Assembly (NCBI RefSeq): GCF_014647755.1
Contig: NZ_BMPU01000001.1
Span: 496,001-560,000, forward strand
Direction: 5' to 3'
Source: Porphyromonas pasteri
GTDB taxonomy: Bacteria; Bacteroidota; Bacteroidia; Bacteroidales; Porphyromonadaceae
Length of the DNA stretch: 64,000 bases
The notes beneath the pieces were generated by a model that saw only the letters and a program-made list of their open reading frames with translations, did not search any database and was not told where the DNA came from. The translations under genes were made by a program, and so were the position numbers. Positions 63,135-64,000 of this stretch are shown one piece after another (the first letter of the stretch is position 1; each line of letters begins with the position of its first letter).

Positions 63135-64000
63135 ATGGAACAGAGCAACCAAAACCCACTGATCGCCCGTGTCTGCGCAGAGAAGCGACATGAGCGAGCC
63201 CTGCTATTAGTCACTTTTGGAAGTACCTACGAAGGGCCACACAAAACCTTTGCAACATTGCGCAATGCCTTTGCTGAGAGTTTCCCAGATAGAGATATCT
63301 ATATGGCCTTCACCTCCAAGTTCTGCATCCGTAAATGGCTTGAGAAAACAGGCGAAGAATACTATACCACAGATAAGTGGCTCGAAGCCATTGGTGAAGC
63401 TGGCTATAAGGCTGTAAGTATCCAGTCTCTACACGTCATTCCTGGTCTGGAGTACTCATTCATTGATGACCGCTACGTTCCGCAGTTCCATCGTCTCTAT
63501 CCTCAGATACCGACTACAGTCGGCGTACCCCTACTTTGGAGCCAAGCTGATATTGAGCGTGTAGGAGATTGTATCTATTCACTCTTCCGCGAGCGTCTGG
63601 AGAAAGGGGAAGCTCTCATCCTCATGGGACATGGTAACAATACAGATAAGCATCCCGAAGCCAATGGTCGCTATCGCCGCCTACATGACTACCTGCAGGG
63701 GCGCTGCTCGCGTATACTCATCGGGACGGTAGACTTTGAAGATATGCTCTTTGAGGACGTCGCTGAGCGATTAGCTGAGGTATGTCCTGTTGGCTCAATA
63801 CTTAACCTCCTCCCCCTCATGTCTGTAGCGGGTGACCATGCTCTCAATGATATGGCGGGTGACGAAGAAGAGGATACCCCATTGGAAGAGCAAAGCTGGA
63901 AGATCCGCTTCAAGGCCCTTGGCTACAAGATTGAAGAAGAAAATTGCCACCTTCACGGGCTGGCAGACTACGCCTCCCTCCGTCAGGTATGGCTTGATCA
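63135..64000 (+). CDS. cbiK: CbiK-type sirohydrochlorin cobaltochelatase (3' end outside window)
   Basis: The frame from ATG 63135 is open to the end of the window (288 codons, no stop). RALLLVTFGSTYEGPHKTFA, YMAFTSKFCIRKWLEKTGE, SLHVIPGLEYSFI and LILMGHGNNTDKHPEANGRY are the conserved blocks of CbiK (PF06180), an anaerobic chelatase that inserts cobalt, or iron in related proteins, into sirohydrochlorin for B12 or heme-type cofactors. The histidines in SLHV and MGHG are the likely metal ligands. A TAACTTTG box lies upstream. Confidence 0.92.
   Translation, partial: MEQSNQNPLIARVCAEKRHERALLLVTFGSTYEGPHKTFATLRNAFAESFPDRDIYMAFTSKFCIRKWLEKTGEEYYTTDKWLEAIGEAGYKAVSIQSLHVIPGLEYSFIDDRYVPQFHRLYPQIPTTVGVPLLWSQADIERVGDCIYSLFRERLEKGEALILMGHGNNTDKHPEANGRYRRLHDYLQGRCSRILIGTVDFEDMLFEDVAERLAEVCPVGSILNLLPLMSVAGDHALNDMAGDEEEDTPLEEQSWKIRFKALGYKIEEENCHLHGLADYASLRQVWLD

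Overview
The window looks like chromosome of a Porphyromonas-like member of the Bacteroidales. Pointers are the HU-HIG type histone-like protein, fused FeoAB, fused MsrAB, the nusB/yajC/ybbR/coaE order, DUF5606 and DUF4919 proteins, and promoters of the Bacteroidetes type (TTTG, about 19 nt, TAnnTTTG). The housekeeping genes are GC-rich by eye and the defence genes clearly more AT-rich. The species cannot be named from the sequence alone.

Layout. 1-1295: end of an Ig-like surface protein. 1395-16210: a defence island holding AbiH, a wrecked CBASS nucleotidyltransferase cut by an ISAs1-family element, a HipB-like remnant, an AT-rich three-gene operon (NACHT-type STAND NTPase, unknown 170-aa protein, TIR protein), a PLD-type nuclease, a Kiwa-like pair (kwaA/kwaB), an HU-HIG gene and a CAP12/TIR-like protein; msrAB is embedded in it. 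16300-22337: minus-strand block mnmE, udk, a serine hydrolase, a GH3 N-acetylhexosaminidase, gtrA and a CDP-alcohol phosphatidyltransferase. 22619-22855: tRNA-Val/tRNA-Gln operon. 23418-27331: a Lys/Cys-rich secreted protein, parE, tRNA-Lys and a PNPOx-like protein. 27416-33112: a giant DUF4011 helicase. 33639-38627: a complete 2-oxoacid dehydrogenase operon (E1alpha, E1beta, E2, E3) whose lipoyl domain sits on E3, not E2. 39259-42926: DUF5606, coaE, ybbR, yajC, nusB. 43479-46527: pflA and pflB. 47262-53279: feoAB, a small Cys-rich protein, a Ca/Na antiporter and rel. 53390-54313: corA. 55829-64000: DUF4919, recJ, recQ, MBL hydrolase, C1 peptidase and the start of cbiK.

Two things stand out. 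First, the N-terminus of the STAND NTPase and the C-terminus of the TIR protein in the same operon carry the same short Gly/Asn-rich motif (GDRSLYIE.N.GNI and GDKSIYIE.N.GDI). This looks like a sensor/effector pair that signals through a shared, possibly amyloid-forming, motif. Second, ten intergenic arrays of short palindromic cores repeat at a nearly invariant 22-bp step. Core sequences differ between arrays (ACCAGTACTGGT, ACCTATATTGGT, CTATATAG, AACNACTATTGGTT, CTACGTACGTGG) but the step does not. Each of the five divergent intergenic regions carries at least one array, and no convergent one does.

Metabolically the segment fits an anaerobe that uses pyruvate through pyruvate formate-lyase and a pyruvate-type dehydrogenase complex, takes up ferrous iron, makes or salvages tetrapyrroles, and runs a stringent response.
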